A stretch of DNA of 64,000 nt from an uncultured Oscillospiraceae bacterium (lineage in GTDB: Bacteria; Bacillota; Clostridia; Oscillospirales; Oscillospiraceae): assembly GCA_910587285.1 (NCBI GenBank), contig CAJULM010000002.1, forward strand, positions 1-64,000, in the 5' to 3' direction. The position numbers were made by a program, and so were the translations under genes. Below the pieces are notes generated by a model that was not told the DNA's origin, did not search any database, and was given only the letters and a program-made list of their open reading frames with translations. Shown here piece after piece: positions 17,702 to 25,804 of this stretch (positions are counted from its first letter, which is position 1; the number at the start of each line of letters is the position of its first letter).

Positions 17702-18310
17702 TTACTGCACCGGCCTGGGCCGCCCCGATAATTGTAGATTGAACACCGCCTCCCGCAGCAGCGTCTCCTCGTCGTTGCACAGATCAACAAACTTCGCGGC
17801 GTACATCATATGGGACACCCGCTCGGTGGGCCGCAGACGCAGAAGCTCACACCGCACCACCAGCGGCTCGCTGGTCACGGGGATGACAACCTCAATCTGC
17901 TCGCCGATCTGTAAGCTGCAATCGGTGAAAAAGGCGATGCCACCGCAGCTCAAATCGTTGGACTCCACCTCCCGCCGGCCCCTCCAGCCGCCGTTGACGG
18001 GATAGATAAAGCTGTTGAAGTGCACGGGCACCCGGAGATTTTTCCGCATATCCGTGCCGTTTGCCGCGGTCTTCCGCACCCGCAGCTGGATCTGCTCTCC
18101 CCGGCTGCGCTCCAACGTCCCCTCGTAAGACGGACTGCTGTCTGTAACGGACATCAGCTTAAACTTTTTGTGAATCAGCACGCTGTCTATCCGGTCGTCC
18201 AGCACGCGCAGCTGCCAGAGCTCGCCGCTGGCCGGGGCCTCTGCTCTGACCTGAGCCAGAGCGGTCCCCTTGCTGTCCAGCAGCAGGTATAGGTTTTGCT
18301 CCTGTGTCAT
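17702..18310 (-). CDS. PilZ domain protein
   Basis: A 202-aa soluble protein. The PilZ domain in the C-terminal half keeps RxxxR at Arg89-Arg93 (RKNLR) and DxSxxG at Asp119-Gly124 (DLSCGG), so c-di-GMP binding is likely. The N-terminal ~80 residues are divergent. Its ATG overlaps the stop of the FlhB-like gene (ATGA), preceded by AGGAGGAGACAGG, so it is translationally coupled to the export-switch homologue. It is distinct in sequence from the PilZ protein at the other end of the SLH pair. Confidence 0.87.
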   Translation of the reverse strand: MTQEQNLYLLLDSKGTALAQVRAEAPASGELWQLRVLDDRIDSVLIHKKFKLMSVTDSSPSYEGTLERSRGEQIQLRVRKTAANGTDMRKNLRVPVHFNSFIYPVNGGWRGRREVESNDLSCGGIAFFTDCSLQIGEQIEVVIPVTSEPLVVRCELLRLRPTERVSHMMYAAKFVDLCNDEETLLREAVFNLQLSGRPRPVQ

Positions 18311-18654
18311 CCTGTCTCCTCCTGTTCTGCCGGGGCTTCCTCTGCGGCGGCCCGCGCCGGCTTTTCCTTCTCCTTCACCGAGTTGAGATCAAAATGCAGA
18401 AAATACACGTAAATTTCCACAATCGCCCGATACAGCTCCTCCGGCACCTCCTGGCCCAGCTTGAGCTGGGTGAGTATGGTTGCCAGAGAGTTGTCCTCGT
18501 AGATGGGCACGCCGCTGTCTGCGGCGACCTCCACAATTTTTTCCGCCATATAACCCATTCCGGAGGCCACTATGATGGGCGCGCCGTTCCCCGCCTCATA
18601 TTGCAGGGCCACGGCCTTTTTTGACGGGTTGCGCCTGCCATCAAACTTTGACAT
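18307..18654 (-). CDS. ylqH: Free-standing FlhB cytoplasmic-domain homologue (YlqH/FlhX type)
   Basis: A ~115-aa protein resembling only the C-terminal domain of FlhB/YscU export switch proteins: KAVALQYE, APIIVASGMGYMAEKI, VPIYEDNSLA and the closing VYVYFL-like helix. The autocleavage motif NPTH of FlhB is replaced by NPSK, so self-cleavage is not expected. A charged, Ala/Glu-rich tail follows. In Bacillus the equivalent ylqH lies next to ylqG, as here. Starts at 18654 (ATG) or 18660 (GTG) are both possible; either overlaps the upstream FliK-like gene. It could substitute for or modulate the FlhB C-domain during substrate switching. Confidence 0.85.
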   Translation of the reverse strand: MSKFDGRRNPSKKAVALQYEAGNGAPIIVASGMGYMAEKIVEVAADSGVPIYEDNSLATILTQLKLGQEVPEELYRAIVEIYVYFLHFDLNSVKEKEKPARAAAEEAPAEQEETG

Positions 18655-20071
18655 TGACACTGTTCTTCCCTTCAAAGATTTTGGGGAACACCTCGGTGAG
18701 CGTCACCGGGCGCTCCATCTTCCGCACGCTGATGCCGGAAGGCGTCAGGTCGTTGCGGCTGAGAATATGGGAGACAGTGTTCTCAATCTCCTTGGCGAAG
18801 GGCGCCACCCCCGCCGGACAGGCGACCATCACGTCCACCTCCCGCTCCCGGCTGGTGAGCACAATGTCGAACAGTCCCACATCCTGCACGTCCAGCTTAA
18901 AGAGAAAGCGCATACACTTCTCTCCCTGGCCTTTTCCCCCCTTCTGCTCCTCGGCGTCGGCGTCCACCCACAGCTCGGAGAACAGCTTGCGCCCGTCCAT
19001 CTCCAGGGGAATCAGAAGGTGGTTGAGCGGCATATACACGCTCTCGTTGATCAGCATGGCCGACACCAGGTTACGGAATGTCTGCTGCACTTCGGCGCTG
19101 CCCTCCCCCCGCAGGGCGCGGGCGGCGGCGGCGGCCAGGTGGTCGGCAAATTGGGCGGCGCTGGAGCCCTTGGCAAACTGGCTGCTCTGGAGCAGCTTGA
19201 GCAGGGCCTTGTCGTCAATCCCTCCCAGCATCCCCTTCAGGGTGCCATAGCCGCTGAGCTGGCGGAAGGTCTCGGTGAGCTTATCCTCCGAACCGTTCTC
19301 GTACCGGGCCAGGTCCAGCGCCAGCAGGCTCAGCAGCTCCCTGGGCGTGCCCAGGTCGTGGGTCTGGCTGACGTAGGCCGACATAAAGGGGAATACCTCC
19401 TGCTGGAGCAGGTTGATGCTCCCCCGCCGGTCCCCGGCGGAAATGCTGTTTTCCAGCTGAGCCAGCAGCTCCCGCAGCTTATCCCCCCAGCTGGCCGGCA
19501 TGGCGTCCGCCATCCCCGCCAGGTTGCGCAGCAGATTTCCCTCGATGTGCCCGGTGGAGGAATAGTCGCTGTAGCTTTTCAGAAACTCCAGAATATCGCC
19601 GCGCACCCCAGCCGAGTCCGCCCGGGCATAGGCGCTGCGCAGCAGCGCGAACAGGGCCCCGCCGAAACGGGTCCCCGCTTTCATCTGGGCGCTGAGGAAC
19701 TTCAGCAGCTCGCTCTCGTCCATCTTCAACAGCTCCATGGCCCGGCTCATCTCATCGGCGATACCCTCGCTCATGCCCGAGCTCACCACCGTCCCCTCCC
19801 GCGCCATCAGAGTGGACAGGGACTGGCTGGCGCCCTGGCTCTGGCGCAGCTGCTGAATAAAGGTTTGGAAGTTGGAGTCGTAGCGGATCTGACCCGAATC
19901 CCCCGCCTGACTGCTGTCCTGCTGCTCGGTGCGGTTGTCCGCGCCAGTCACCCGGCTGGGGTCGGGGACGTTTTGAATCTGGGTATTATTGGGTGAAACC
20001 GGAATATTGCGGTTAACCGCCGTATTGTCATAACCTGGTACCGGGTTAGTCGCCCCCAAAAGATCGGCCAT
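18641..20071 (-). CDS. FliK-like protein (YlqG type)
   Basis: A 476-aa protein with a polar, low-complexity N-terminus (about 1-80), a helical middle (about 80-340) and a C-terminal region with RFLFKLDVQDVGLFDIVL and ISVRKMERPVTL that resembles hook-length control-like proteins. No signal peptide or membrane segment is seen. The gene order FliK-like then free FlhB domain matches ylqG-ylqH of Bacillus. True fliK lies at the other end of the window, so this is a second, divergent copy. Its function is not established; binding of its C-terminus to the neighbouring FlhB-like protein is a reasonable inference. Confidence 0.7.
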   Translation of the reverse strand: MADLLGATNPVPGYDNTAVNRNIPVSPNNTQIQNVPDPSRVTGADNRTEQQDSSQAGDSGQIRYDSNFQTFIQQLRQSQGASQSLSTLMAREGTVVSSGMSEGIADEMSRAMELLKMDESELLKFLSAQMKAGTRFGGALFALLRSAYARADSAGVRGDILEFLKSYSDYSSTGHIEGNLLRNLAGMADAMPASWGDKLRELLAQLENSISAGDRRGSINLLQQEVFPFMSAYVSQTHDLGTPRELLSLLALDLARYENGSEDKLTETFRQLSGYGTLKGMLGGIDDKALLKLLQSSQFAKGSSAAQFADHLAAAAARALRGEGSAEVQQTFRNLVSAMLINESVYMPLNHLLIPLEMDGRKLFSELWVDADAEEQKGGKGQGEKCMRFLFKLDVQDVGLFDIVLTSREREVDVMVACPAGVAPFAKEIENTVSHILSRNDLTPSGISVRKMERPVTLTEVFPKIFEGKNSVNVKV

Positions 20072-20108
20072 TTTTCACACCCCTGAGATAAAACTTAGAA
20101 AACCTACT

Positions 20109-20135
20109 TAATTTTCAGCCGCCCTGTGCCGATAA
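20109..20135 (+). promoter_or_regulatory. Sigma-28-type promoter of cheA operon
   Basis: TAAT (20109-20112), 15 bp, GCCGATAA (20128-20135). The -10 is a perfect sigma-28/SigD match; the -35 differs by one base from TAAA. Start of transcription is expected near 20143, about 32 nt before the cheA ATG. The 103-bp gap also must hold the promoter of the divergent FliK-like gene, which was not identified. Confidence 0.8.
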
Positions 20136-20174
20136 TACTAAAGATAAAAGATATTTACTGAGGTGGTGCTTTTT

Positions 20175-22259
20175 ATGGGCAGCGGAAATGAAATCCTGGA
20201 TATGTACATCTACGAAACCGGCACTCTGCTGGAGCAGCTGGAGACCATCGTTCTTGAAGCGGAAAAGGCGGATACGTTCTCCCAGGAGAATGTGAACGAA
20301 ATTTTCCGCATCATGCACACCATCAAGGGCTCCTCCGCCATGATGGAGTTCGACAGCCTGGCCACGGTGGCCCATCGGATTGAGGATATGTTCTTCATCA
20401 TCCGGGAGGGCACCATGTCCGTGGTTTCCGAGGAAAACCGCCCGGCGCTGTTCGATGTGGTATTCCAATCCATCGACTTTTTCCGGGGCGAGGTGGAGAA
20501 GGTAGAGGCTGACGAACCTCTTAGTAAGGATATCGACAGCTTCATGACAAATATTAATACCTTGATCGCTAAAATTAAGGGTGAGGAACCGCCCGCACCG
20601 GCCCCTGCGCCGGCCGCCAGCCAGGCTGCGCCTGCGCCCACCCCGCCCGCCGCCCCGGCTGGCGACGGCAGCTTCCCCTTTGGGCTGCAGGTCAACTTTG
20701 AGGAGGGCTGCGGCATGGAAAGCCTGCGGGCCTTCATGCTGGTCACTTCGGTGAAGGACGTATGCGAGGAGAGCAGCTTCACCTTTGAGCCCAGCACCGT
20801 GGAGACCGACCCTTCCACCTCTGAGTCCATCATTGAGCACGGCTTCCATATGATGTTCAGCACCGCAGAGGACCGCGACCGCGCCATCTCCGTGGTCAAG
20901 GGCGCCGGCTCCGTGCAGGGCTATCAGCCTTATGACTGCCCCGCGCCCAAGCCGGAGCCTGCCGCTGAGGCCGCTCCCGCCGTCAGCGCAGCGTCTCCCG
21001 CCGCCGAGGCCGCCCCGGCCCCCGCCGCCAAGGCGGCCGCGCCCGCCGCCCCGGCCCAGCAGCAACAGCAGCACGCCAAGGAGACGCTCATCAGCGTCAA
21101 CCTGAGCAAGCTGGATCAGCTGTCCGCCGTAGTGGGCGAGATCGTCATCACCGAATCCATGGTCACCTCCTCTCCCGACCTGAAGGGCCTGGCGCTGGAC
21201 GCCTTCTCCAAGTCCGCCCGGCAGCTGCGCAAGCTCACCGACGAGCTTCAGGATGTGTCCATGTCTCTGCGCATGGTCCCCGTGTCCAGCGTGTTCCAGA
21301 AGATGACCCGTATCGTGCGCGATATGACCAAGAAGCTCAACCGCCCGGCCAAGCTCACTCTTGTGGGGGAGAACACCGAGGTGGATAAGACCATTGTGGA
21401 CTCCATCGGCGATCCCATCATGCACATGATCCGCAACTCTATGGACCACGGCATTGAGGAGACTCAGGAGGAGCGCATTGCCGCCGGCAAGGACCCGGTG
21501 GGCGAAATCCTCCTCTCCGCCCGGGACACCGGCAGCGAGGTCATCATTGAAATCATCGACGACGGCCGCGGCGTCAACGACGAGGCCGTGCTGGCCAAGG
21601 CCATCCGCCAGGGCATTGCCTCCCCCGATATGGACTACAGCCATAAGGAAATTCTCAACTTCCTGCTGGCCCCCGGCTTCTCCACCAACACCGAGGTCAC
21701 TGAGTTCTCCGGCCGCGGCGTGGGTATGGACGTAGTAAAGCGGGGCGTGGAGGAGCTGGGCGGCACCGTGTCCATCTCCAGCGAACTGGGCCAGGGCATG
21801 ACCACCACCATCCGCATTCCCTTGACCATGGCCATCATGGACGGCATGGAGGTGGCCGTAGGCGACTCCATCTTCACCATCCCCATCAACAACATTCAGG
21901 CCACTATGAAGGTGGTTCCCGGCGATGTCATCCACGACTCCAGCAGCGGCGAAATCATCAAAGTGCAGGGCAATTTCGTGCCCATCGTCAGGGCCCGGGA
22001 GCTCTACCAGCTCCAAAACGGCTGCTCCGAAATCGAAGACGGCGTGCTCATCTGGCTGGAGGCAGGCGACCACTCCTATTGCCTGTTTGTGGACGAACTG
22101 CTGGGCCAGCAGCAGGTTGTGGTCAAGCAGCTGCCCACCTATGTGAACAGCTTCAACGTAAAGAATTACGGCATCAACGGCTGTACGCTGCGCAGCGACG
22201 GCAGCATCAGCATCATTCTGGACGTGGCCAGCCTCTACTCGGCTGCCCGCGGTATGTAA
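20175..22259 (+). CDS. cheA: Chemotaxis histidine kinase CheA
   Basis: A 694-aa soluble kinase that phosphorylates CheY and CheB in response to chemoreceptors. The Hpt domain carries the phosphoryl-acceptor His48 (IMHTIKGSSAM). A P2-like response-regulator-binding domain lies at about 165-245, flanked by Ala/Pro-rich linkers. Dimerisation (P3), ATPase (P4; N-box HMIRNSMDHGIE, DDGRGVN, GVGMDVV) and CheW-like P5 domains follow. The start is ATG 20175 after GAGGTGG; a GTG four codons earlier overlaps the RBS. It is first in cheA-cheW-cheR-cheB. Confidence 0.98.
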   Translation: MGSGNEILDMYIYETGTLLEQLETIVLEAEKADTFSQENVNEIFRIMHTIKGSSAMMEFDSLATVAHRIEDMFFIIREGTMSVVSEENRPALFDVVFQSIDFFRGEVEKVEADEPLSKDIDSFMTNINTLIAKIKGEEPPAPAPAPAASQAAPAPTPPAAPAGDGSFPFGLQVNFEEGCGMESLRAFMLVTSVKDVCEESSFTFEPSTVETDPSTSESIIEHGFHMMFSTAEDRDRAISVVKGAGSVQGYQPYDCPAPKPEPAAEAAPAVSAASPAAEAAPAPAAKAAAPAAPAQQQQQHAKETLISVNLSKLDQLSAVVGEIVITESMVTSSPDLKGLALDAFSKSARQLRKLTDELQDVSMSLRMVPVSSVFQKMTRIVRDMTKKLNRPAKLTLVGENTEVDKTIVDSIGDPIMHMIRNSMDHGIEETQEERIAAGKDPVGEILLSARDTGSEVIIEIIDDGRGVNDEAVLAKAIRQGIASPDMDYSHKEILNFLLAPGFSTNTEVTEFSGRGVGMDVVKRGVEELGGTVSISSELGQGMTTTIRIPLTMAIMDGMEVAVGDSIFTIPINNIQATMKVVPGDVIHDSSSGEIIKVQGNFVPIVRARELYQLQNGCSEIEDGVLIWLEAGDHSYCLFVDELLGQQQVVVKQLPTYVNSFNVKNYGINGCTLRSDGSISIILDVASLYSAARGM

Positions 22260-22290
22260 GCCGGACGCCGAGAGGAAGGAGAGTAAACAG

Positions 22291-22770
22291 ATGAACGACG
22301 AGATCCTGTTCGCCCGTGAGGACGACACAGCCGCGGTGCCGGTGGACGACGGTGTGGATTCCCAAAAGTACCTGATCTTTATGGCCGCCCACCTGAAGCT
22401 GGGCGTGGTAGCCGAGGACGTGGTGGAAATTCTCAACAACCAGGTCATCACCTACCTGCCCATGGTGCCCAGCTATATTCGGGGCATTATCAATATGCGC
22501 GGCCAGATGATTCCCATCCTGGACGTCTGCGCCCGCATGGGTATGCCCTCCCGCGAGGACGACAGCCTGGTGGTCGTCCTCAACCTGGGGGACGTGCAGC
22601 TGGGTATTTTGGTGGACGGCGTGGACCAGATGCTGGACATCCCCAAAACTAATATCCATCCCCTGCCAGCCAACAGCACCCAGCTGTTGGTCAGCGGGAT
22701 GTGCTCTCTGCCCGATGGCTCCGGCACCATGATGGTGCTGGATTGTGAACAGTTGGTGCCCAATGAATAG
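22291..22770 (+). CDS. cheW: Chemotaxis coupling protein CheW
   Basis: A 159-aa CheW domain protein linking receptors to CheA. Typical motifs include LGVVAEDVVEIL, IRGIINMRGQMIPILDV and LGILVDGVDQMLDI. It starts 31 bp after cheA with GGAAGGAGAG upstream. Its stop overlaps the cheR start. Confidence 0.95.
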   Translation: MNDEILFAREDDTAAVPVDDGVDSQKYLIFMAAHLKLGVVAEDVVEILNNQVITYLPMVPSYIRGIINMRGQMIPILDVCARMGMPSREDDSLVVVLNLGDVQLGILVDGVDQMLDIPKTNIHPLPANSTQLLVSGMCSLPDGSGTMMVLDCEQLVPNE

Positions 22771-23608
22771 CACGGAAAACAAGGCCGGCGGCGTCAGCGC
22801 TTTTTCCGCCCTGACGATTTCGGACAATGATTTCAACCGGCTTGTCAAGTTTGTCCAATCCAACTACGGCATCGACCTCAGCCAGAAAAAGCAGCTGATC
22901 ACCGGCCGTCTGTCCTCCCCCCTGAAGCAGCGGGGTTATCAGAACTTCACCGATTTCGTCAATCACGTGCTTCAGACCAAGGACAACGACCTCATCACAC
23001 TGCTGCTGGATAAGCTCACCACCAACTACACCTTTTTCATGCGGGAAAAGGAGCATCTGGACCTGTTCTGCCAGAAGATTATCCCCGACATTGTCCAGCG
23101 CCACCAAAAGGACAAGACTTTAGCCATCTGGAGCGCGGGCTGCTCTACCGGAGAGGAACCATATAACATCACCATGTTCCTTTTCGACTACCTGGGGGCC
23201 CAGGCCGCCCAGTGGGACACCCGGCTGCTGGCCACCGACATCTCCAACCGGGCCATGACCGCAGCCAAAAAGGGCGTTTACGAGCTGCCCGACACCATTC
23301 CGCCGGAATGGAAGAAAAAATACTTCGTGCCCCAGGCCGGCGGACAGTATCAGGTGGCCCCCAAGGTGCGGGACAACGTAATCTTTCAGCCCTTTAACCT
23401 GATGGATCCCATCCACTTCCGCCGGAAATTTGACGTGATTTTCTGCCGAAACGTGATGATCTATTTCGATCAGCCCACCAAGGACGCCCTGGTCAAACGG
23501 TTTTATGACGCGACCGTGCCCGGCGGATATCTGCTCATCAGCAAGTCGGAGAACCTCAGCGCCAACGCTCCCTATCGCCGGCTGGCCCCCTCCACGTTCC
23601 AAAAATAA
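22763..23608 (+). CDS. cheR: Chemoreceptor methyltransferase CheR
   Basis: A 281-aa SAM-dependent methyltransferase that methylates receptor glutamates. An N-terminal helical domain (about 15-90) precedes the methyltransferase domain with the SAM motif GCSTGEEPYN and the later FDVIFCRNVMIYFD. The ATG overlaps the last 8 bases of cheW, indicating coupling; a start six codons earlier was rejected. The receptor in this window lacks an obvious C-terminal docking pentapeptide. Confidence 0.95.
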   Translation: MNSTENKAGGVSAFSALTISDNDFNRLVKFVQSNYGIDLSQKKQLITGRLSSPLKQRGYQNFTDFVNHVLQTKDNDLITLLLDKLTTNYTFFMREKEHLDLFCQKIIPDIVQRHQKDKTLAIWSAGCSTGEEPYNITMFLFDYLGAQAAQWDTRLLATDISNRAMTAAKKGVYELPDTIPPEWKKKYFVPQAGGQYQVAPKVRDNVIFQPFNLMDPIHFRRKFDVIFCRNVMIYFDQPTKDALVKRFYDATVPGGYLLISKSENLSANAPYRRLAPSTFQK

Positions 23609-23618
23609 CAATCGCAGC

Positions 23619-23651
23619 CGGGCTGACCTGCAACCTGCCGGTCGGCCCGGT
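23619..23651 (+). terminator. Weak stem-loop between cheR and cheB
   Basis: CCGGGCTGACC (23619-23629) pairs with GGTCGGCCCGG (23641-23651), with one T-G wobble, and is followed by TATTCTT. It may partly terminate or process the transcript before cheB, which starts 30 nt downstream with its own AAGGGAGG. Confidence 0.45.
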
Positions 23652-23680
23652 ATTCTTAAACAAGGGAGGTTCTCCTTCTC

Positions 23681-24754
23681 ATGGCAATTCCTGTGACCTC
23701 AGCCCCACTCAAAAAAATCCGCGTGATGGTGGTGGATGACTCCATGGTGGCCCGCAGCCTCATCATCAAGGGCCTGTCCGCCCACCCCCGAATCGAGGTG
23801 GTGGGCTACGCCATCAACACCCTGGACGCCAAAAGCAAAATCCCTCAGTACAAGCCGGACGTAATCACCATGGATGTGGAAATGCCCGGCCAGAGCGGCA
23901 TCGACTTCCTCAAGCAATACCTGCCCACCCACCCTATCCCTGTCATCCTGGTCTCCTCCCTTAATTTAAAGGTATTTGACGCCTTGGCTGTGGGCGCGGT
24001 GGACTTTGTGCGCAAGCCGGACGACCATCAAAGCCCCGAGTCCTTCCTGGCCGCCCTGGCTCAAAAGGTGGTTATGGCCGCCAGCGCCCGGGTACGCACC
24101 ACTCCCTCCGCTGCCGCCCCCGCTGCCAACGCGCTCGCCCCCGCTGCCGCGCCCAACCTGGGTCCCAGCCCTAACTTGGACCGGCTCATCATCGGCTTGG
24201 GCGCCTCCACCGGCGGCACCGAGGCCACCTTGGCGGTGATGAAGCGGCTGCCCGCCGACATCCCTCCCATGGTCATCGTGCAGCATATGCCCCCCGGCTT
24301 CACCAAAATGTACGCCGAGCGCCTCAACCGCCTATGCGCCATGGAGGTGCGGGAGGCCCAGAGCGGCGATGAGCTGCGCCGCGGCCTGGCCCTCATCGCC
24401 CCCGCCGACCTTCAGTGCCGGGTGGTACGCATCGGCACGCGGTACACGGTCAACTGCACCCCGGGAGAAAAGGTCAGCGGCCACCGCCCCTCGGTGGACG
24501 CCATGTTCTATTCCATGGCCGACGTAGTCACCTGCAAAATGGTTGGCATCATTATGACCGGCATGGGCCAGGACGGCGCCCACGGTCTGCTGGAAATGCG
24601 CAAAAAGGGCGCGTATACCATCGGGCAGGACAAGGAATCCTCCGTGGTGTACGGTATGCCCGGCGTGGCCCACAACATCGGCGCGGTGATGATTCAGGCC
24701 TCTTGCGACAATGTCTCCAACGTACTTTTGCGGCACCTCAAAACCCTGGGGTAA
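23681..24754 (+). CDS. cheB: Chemotaxis methylesterase/deamidase CheB
   Basis: A 357-aa protein. An N-terminal receiver domain has phospho-acceptor Asp65 (VITMDVEMPG) and Lys-containing VRKPDD. After an Ala/Pro linker (about 135-165) comes the methylesterase domain with catalytic Ser176 (GASTGGT), His202 (VQHMP) and Asp298 (GMGQDGA). It removes methyl groups from, or deamidates, receptors. It is the last gene before a strong terminator. Confidence 0.97.
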   Translation: MAIPVTSAPLKKIRVMVVDDSMVARSLIIKGLSAHPRIEVVGYAINTLDAKSKIPQYKPDVITMDVEMPGQSGIDFLKQYLPTHPIPVILVSSLNLKVFDALAVGAVDFVRKPDDHQSPESFLAALAQKVVMAASARVRTTPSAAAPAANALAPAAAPNLGPSPNLDRLIIGLGASTGGTEATLAVMKRLPADIPPMVIVQHMPPGFTKMYAERLNRLCAMEVREAQSGDELRRGLALIAPADLQCRVVRIGTRYTVNCTPGEKVSGHRPSVDAMFYSMADVVTCKMVGIIMTGMGQDGAHGLLEMRKKGAYTIGQDKESSVVYGMPGVAHNIGAVMIQASCDNVSNVLLRHLKTLG

Positions 24755-24796
24755 TCCCGCGCCCCATCTTTTCCCAAGGTACGCCCCCCGTTCCAA

Positions 24797-24836
24797 AGCC
24801 CCCAGAGCGGATTTTCACCGCTCCGGGGGCTTTTTT
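24797..24836 (+). terminator. Intrinsic terminator after cheB
   Basis: AGCCCCCAGAGCGG (24797-24810) and CCGCTCCGGGGGCT (24818-24831) pair with one mismatch, and a run of T follows. It separates the chemotaxis operon from the flgM operon. Confidence 0.92.
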
Positions 24837-24906
24837 GCCTTTTTTCGTCCCTTTTTTCCCTATTAGCCGGGCAAAATCGCCGATGCAAAGAAATTTCCTC
24901 CTTTTT

Positions 24907-24934
24907 CTTATCTCTGCGCCAATTTTGCCGATAT
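24907..24934 (+). promoter_or_regulatory. Sigma-28-like promoter of flgM operon
   Basis: CTTAT at 24907-24911, then GCCGATAT at 24927-24934. The -10 matches sigma-28 in seven of eight bases; the -35 is weak, but shares the CTTA beginning with the cheA and fliD promoters. A sigma-A -10 (TATAAT, 24932-24937) overlaps it, so dual control is possible. Confidence 0.65.
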
Positions 24935-24986
24935 AATAGTTGTAAAGATGATAACAGGATCGGATCAAGAAAAGGATGTGAGTACT

Positions 24987-25304
24987 GTGCTGACCTCGTC
25001 TGGTTATGGCGCAATTTCCTCCATCGCCGCCCCCAAGGTCTATCGGACCAAGGCAGGACGGGATGGCCGCGCCCAAGTCGCTTCAGGCAACAACAATTAT
25101 GATAGCTTTACCCTCTCCACCCCCAGTCAGGACAGCTCCTTCCTGAGCCTGGTCAGCCGCATCTCCCAGGAGGTGCGCACCGCCACCACCACCGGCGACA
25201 TCGCCGCCCTGCGCCAGCAGGTGTCGGAGCAGCGGTATATCCCGGATCCTATGTCCATCGCGGCCAGGATTTTGTTCTTGGGGGAGGGCCAGCCAAATGG
25301 ATGA
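24987..25304 (+). CDS. flgM: Anti-sigma-28 factor FlgM
   Basis: A ~105-aa protein with the FlgM-type C-terminus (FLSLVSRISQEVRTATTTGDIAALRQQV...DPMSIAARIL) that binds and inhibits sigma-28. It heads a flgM-flgN-flgK-flgL-yviE-fliW-csrA order identical to Bacillus. The start is uncertain: GTG 24987 has AAAGGATG nine bases upstream, GTG 24978 is closer to it, and ATG 24948 would leave almost no leader after the promoter. Export of FlgM through the finished hook would free sigma-28. Confidence 0.85.
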   Translation: MLTSSGYGAISSIAAPKVYRTKAGRDGRAQVASGNNNYDSFTLSTPSQDSSFLSLVSRISQEVRTATTTGDIAALRQQVSEQRYIPDPMSIAARILFLGEGQPNG

Positions 25305-25773
25305 GCTCCACCTGAACTACCTCAACCTGCTCAGGGACCTCACCACCAGCTTGGACCGTCTTTCCCAGTTGGCCCAGCAGAAGATTACCGCTGTGCGCGA
25401 GGACGACCTCATTTCCTTGGACGAGGTGCTCAAGCAGGAGCAGGCCATGACGCTGAACCTGCGCGGGCTGGAGCAGAAGCGCCTCACCCTGCTGACCCAG
25501 CTCGGACTGGAGAACGTTTCCCTGGCCGAGCTGCCGAATCGCTATCCTCCCCAGCTTCAGGACGAGGCGCAGCACGTGGTGGACGCCCTGCGTCAGAGCA
25601 GCGACCTCTACCGCAGCCAGGCCGACGCGGCCAGGGGCACCTTGGAACTCCACCTTCATCAGATCGAGAAGGTCATCACTAGCTCCGGCGTAGACCCCGC
25701 CTCCACCGCCCCCGGCTACAGCGCCCCCAGTGTGGAGCCCCCCAACAATATGAAAACGGACTTCCGCGCCTGA
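25297..25773 (+). CDS. flgN: FlgN family flagellar export chaperone
   Basis: A 158-aa mostly helical protein that overlaps flgM by 8 nt and precedes flgK and flgL, the usual place of the FlgN/YvyG chaperone for these hook-associated proteins. Heptad-like leucines (LNYLNLLRDLTTSLDRLSQLAQ) and a polar Pro/Ser-rich tail fit the family. Sequence conservation is low, so position is the stronger argument. Confidence 0.85.
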   Translation: MDELHLNYLNLLRDLTTSLDRLSQLAQQKITAVREDDLISLDEVLKQEQAMTLNLRGLEQKRLTLLTQLGLENVSLAELPNRYPPQLQDEAQHVVDALRQSSDLYRSQADAARGTLELHLHQIEKVITSSGVDPASTAPGYSAPSVEPPNNMKTDFRA

Positions 25774-25804
25774 GCCGCGGTCCATGATATAAGGAGTTTT
25801 TGCT

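Noticed and set aside
20115..22451. Minus-strand open frame of 778 codons opposite cheA
   Set aside because: Covers cheA, whose domains are unambiguous; the antisense translation is low-complexity Gly/His/Ala sequence.
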